Positions 62,878-64,000 of a stretch of DNA of 64,000 bases are shown piece after piece. The translations under genes and the position numbers were made by a program. The notes beneath the pieces are model-generated. The model saw only the letters and a program-made list of their open reading frames with translations, searched no databases and was not told the DNA's origin. The DNA is taken from the NCBI RefSeq assembly GCF_030159955.1, contig NZ_BSNK01000002.1:310001-374000 (forward strand), in the 5' to 3' direction. This DNA comes from Algimonas ampicilliniresistens. Its GTDB lineage: Bacteria; Pseudomonadota; Alphaproteobacteria; Caulobacterales; Maricaulaceae. The first letter of the stretch is position 1, and the number at the start of each line of letters is the position of its first letter.

Positions 62878-62988
62878 ATGTCGGAGAGCCACACACTGTC
62901 TCATTTGATCACCTTTGCCCTGTTGGGCGGGATCACGATCACTCTCGCCTGCCTGCTGCTGCACTCCGGCGGCGGGCTCTACGCCTAG
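62878..62988 (+). CDS. 36-aa small membrane protein
   Basis: The frame MSESHTLSHLITFALLGGITITLACLLL (28 residues, given in parts: MSESHTLSHLITF and ALLGGITITLACLLL) continues HSGGGLYA and stops. One helix spans residues 9-28. ATG 62878 follows GAGAG; an alternative ATG at 62860 would add six residues. It precedes the DM13 gene by 41 bp and is likely co-transcribed. Function unknown. Confidence 0.5.
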   Translation: MSESHTLSHLITFALLGGITITLACLLLHSGGGLYA

Positions 62989-63029
62989 CCTAGACCTTTT
63001 CACTCATCCCCGTCACAAGGACCCAGACA

Positions 63030-63533
63030 ATGACTCTTAAAGCCTCACCCCCCGCAAAAGCCCGCCTCGCCACTCTGGCGGCTATCGGCGTTATCTACCC
63101 TGTCGCCGCGCTTGGCGCAGCGCTCTGCGCCACGACCATGTTTTCTGGCTCGGCTTATGCCGCAGAAGCGCCAGCCGCCGTGGTTCAAATGGCTAAAGCC
63201 GACGCCCAACCCGTCAGCTTTCAAAAGAAAACTTACGCGCTGAAAGGCTCCGTCACTGTCGAGCAACGTGGCAACCGCACCGTGATTGTGTTCTCGGACG
63301 ACTTCAAAACTAAAAAAGGTCCGGACCTGAAAGTCTTCCTATCGAAACATGACATCGCGAACGCCACGGGTGACAACGCCACTACGGACGCCGTCCGTTT
63401 GGGCGCGCTACAATCCAATAAGGGCGCTCAAGAGTATATCCTACCCGAAGGTGTGAACTTGACCGACTTCAACTCTGTCCTCGTCCATTGTGAGGCTTTC
63501 TCTAAACTTTGGGGCGGCGCAGACGTTTCATGA
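63030..63533 (+). CDS. DM13-domain secreted protein
   Basis: The 167-aa protein has a signal peptide ending near AYA|A (residue 44) and a DM13 domain (KTYALKGSVTVEQRGNRTVIVFSDDFKTKKGPDLKVFLSKH; LPEGVNLTDFNSVLVHCEAFSKLWGGA). The Cys in VHCEAFS corresponds to the conserved DM13 Cys. DM13 domains are predicted to take part in redox or electron transfer outside the cell. Its stop overlaps the TetR start by 4 bp. Confidence 0.88.
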   Translation: MTLKASPPAKARLATLAAIGVIYPVAALGAALCATTMFSGSAYAAEAPAAVVQMAKADAQPVSFQKKTYALKGSVTVEQRGNRTVIVFSDDFKTKKGPDLKVFLSKHDIANATGDNATTDAVRLGALQSNKGAQEYILPEGVNLTDFNSVLVHCEAFSKLWGGADVS

Positions 63534-64000
63534 ACTCAGTGACGACACCACAGGCATCCAGACTTAAAGGTCGCCCCGCCCTCTTCGACTCAGACCGAGT
63601 CGAAGAGCAGGTGGCCGACTTGTTCTGGGCGCGGGGCTATGACGGGGTATCAATCTCTGACATCACGTCGGCCACCGGCCTGTCGAAATCGTCGCTTTAT
63701 AATAGTTTTGGCGGCAAGGATGACCTCTTCCGCAAGGCGCTCACCCGCTACCATAAGTCAACCGTGCAAGCGGGGGCCGACTGGCTCGCTGCAGACGATG
63801 AAGCCGATCCGATGGAAAAACTGGATCAGCTACTCCGTGGACCCGCCGACGATGTGCATGGCCGGGATGACACGCGCGGATGCTTTCTCTGCAATACATC
63901 CGCGGATGGGTTAGGCCGAGCCCCGGATATCGACACGCTGGTTGGTGACGGCTTTGCCAAACTCGAAGCCGGGATGACCGCTCTATTCCGACGTCATGCG
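63530..64000 (+). CDS. TetR/AcrR-family regulator (3' end cut by the window)
   Basis: From ATG 63530 the frame is open to the last base (157 codons). The helix-turn-helix is clear (VADLFWARGYDGVSISDITSATGLSKSSLYNSFGGKDDLFRKAL, residues about 29-72) and the C-terminal part has GCFLCNTSAD, as in the YcdC/TetR_C_16-like group. The 4-bp overlap with the DM13 gene suggests that it regulates its own operon. The C-terminus lies beyond the window. Confidence 0.9.
   Translation, partial: MNSVTTPQASRLKGRPALFDSDRVEEQVADLFWARGYDGVSISDITSATGLSKSSLYNSFGGKDDLFRKALTRYHKSTVQAGADWLAADDEADPMEKLDQLLRGPADDVHGRDDTRGCFLCNTSADGLGRAPDIDTLVGDGFAKLEAGMTALFRRHA

Noticed and set aside
1-64000. tRNA, rRNA, CRISPR arrays, IS elements, riboswitches
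   Set aside because: Looked for T-loop motifs, spaced repeats, transposase motifs and leader structures; nothing acceptable was found by eye, although small elements could be missed.

Overview
The window reads as a chromosomal stretch of a heterotrophic, Gram-negative alphaproteobacterium. Gene content and order best fit the Hyphomonadaceae/Maricaulales side of the class; this is inferred from gene order and protein style, not from a search. Supporting marks are the rimP-nusA-ylxR-infB-rbfA-truB-rpsO-pnp series, the gap-pgk-fba-ybeY-corC-lnt series, zapA next to a DUF4164-like gene, aroK-aroB divergent from an xerD-accA series, the bolA/J-protein/cobS neighbourhood, an EcfG-type (general stress) promoter and a perfect parS site. 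No tRNA, rRNA, CRISPR array, IS element or prophage was seen.

Layout. 1-2.2 kb: a small membrane protein, then an NhaC-type antiporter translationally coupled to a secreted avidin-like lipoprotein. 2.2-7.7 kb, the most unusual region: a 63-aa stump of an HlyD-type membrane fusion protein, a C39-peptidase ABC exporter, a 24-codon gene for a double-glycine leader peptide with a 9-residue core (no long frame marks it), a terminator, and a hybrid histidine kinase with a large periplasmic helical domain and a dead receiver domain. ACTTGT motifs sit upstream of both the exporter operon and the peptide gene. 7.7-10.3 kb: a membrane protein, a frameshifted sugar/sorbosone dehydrogenase-like lipoprotein gene and a glycine-zipper protein. 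10.4-22.3 kb: the translation/RNA-decay cluster on the minus strand, interrupted by two plus-strand envelope genes (an OmpW-like porin and a lipoprotein). 22.5-30.7 kb: trmB, an XRE regulator, lnt, corC, ybeY and three glycolysis genes. 30.8-31.9 kb: zapA and a structured noncoding region where 6S RNA would be expected.

31.9-37.9 kb: thiolase, IclR regulator, stress genes (YciE-like ferritin fold, GlsB), mutT, argJ and a periplasmic parvulin. 38.0-42.8 kb: secA, an outer-membrane beta-barrel, accA. 42.8-50.6 kb: divergent xerD and aroK-aroB operons, the latter continuing into a CNNM/CBS protein and an amidohydrolase lipoprotein. 50.6-56.8 kb: regulators, bolA, a J-domain protein, an ArsR/SRPBCC pair, cobS without its usual cobT partner, a PD-(D/E)XK-like gene of apparently foreign base composition, and a DUF302 lipoprotein gene carrying parS. 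56.9-64.0 kb: LysE exporter, AhpC/AhpD, pyrophosphatase, a CpeT-like lipoprotein, MATE exporter, YebC, a tiny membrane protein, a DM13 protein and a TetR regulator cut by the window end.

How it fits together: most of the window is housekeeping. The accessory interest lies in the peptide export/sensing locus, whose parts suggest a peptide matured and delivered only to the periplasm, where a kinase domain faces it. That reading is inference. Start codons were chosen from ribosome-binding sites, overlaps and family starts and often differ from the longest open frame.
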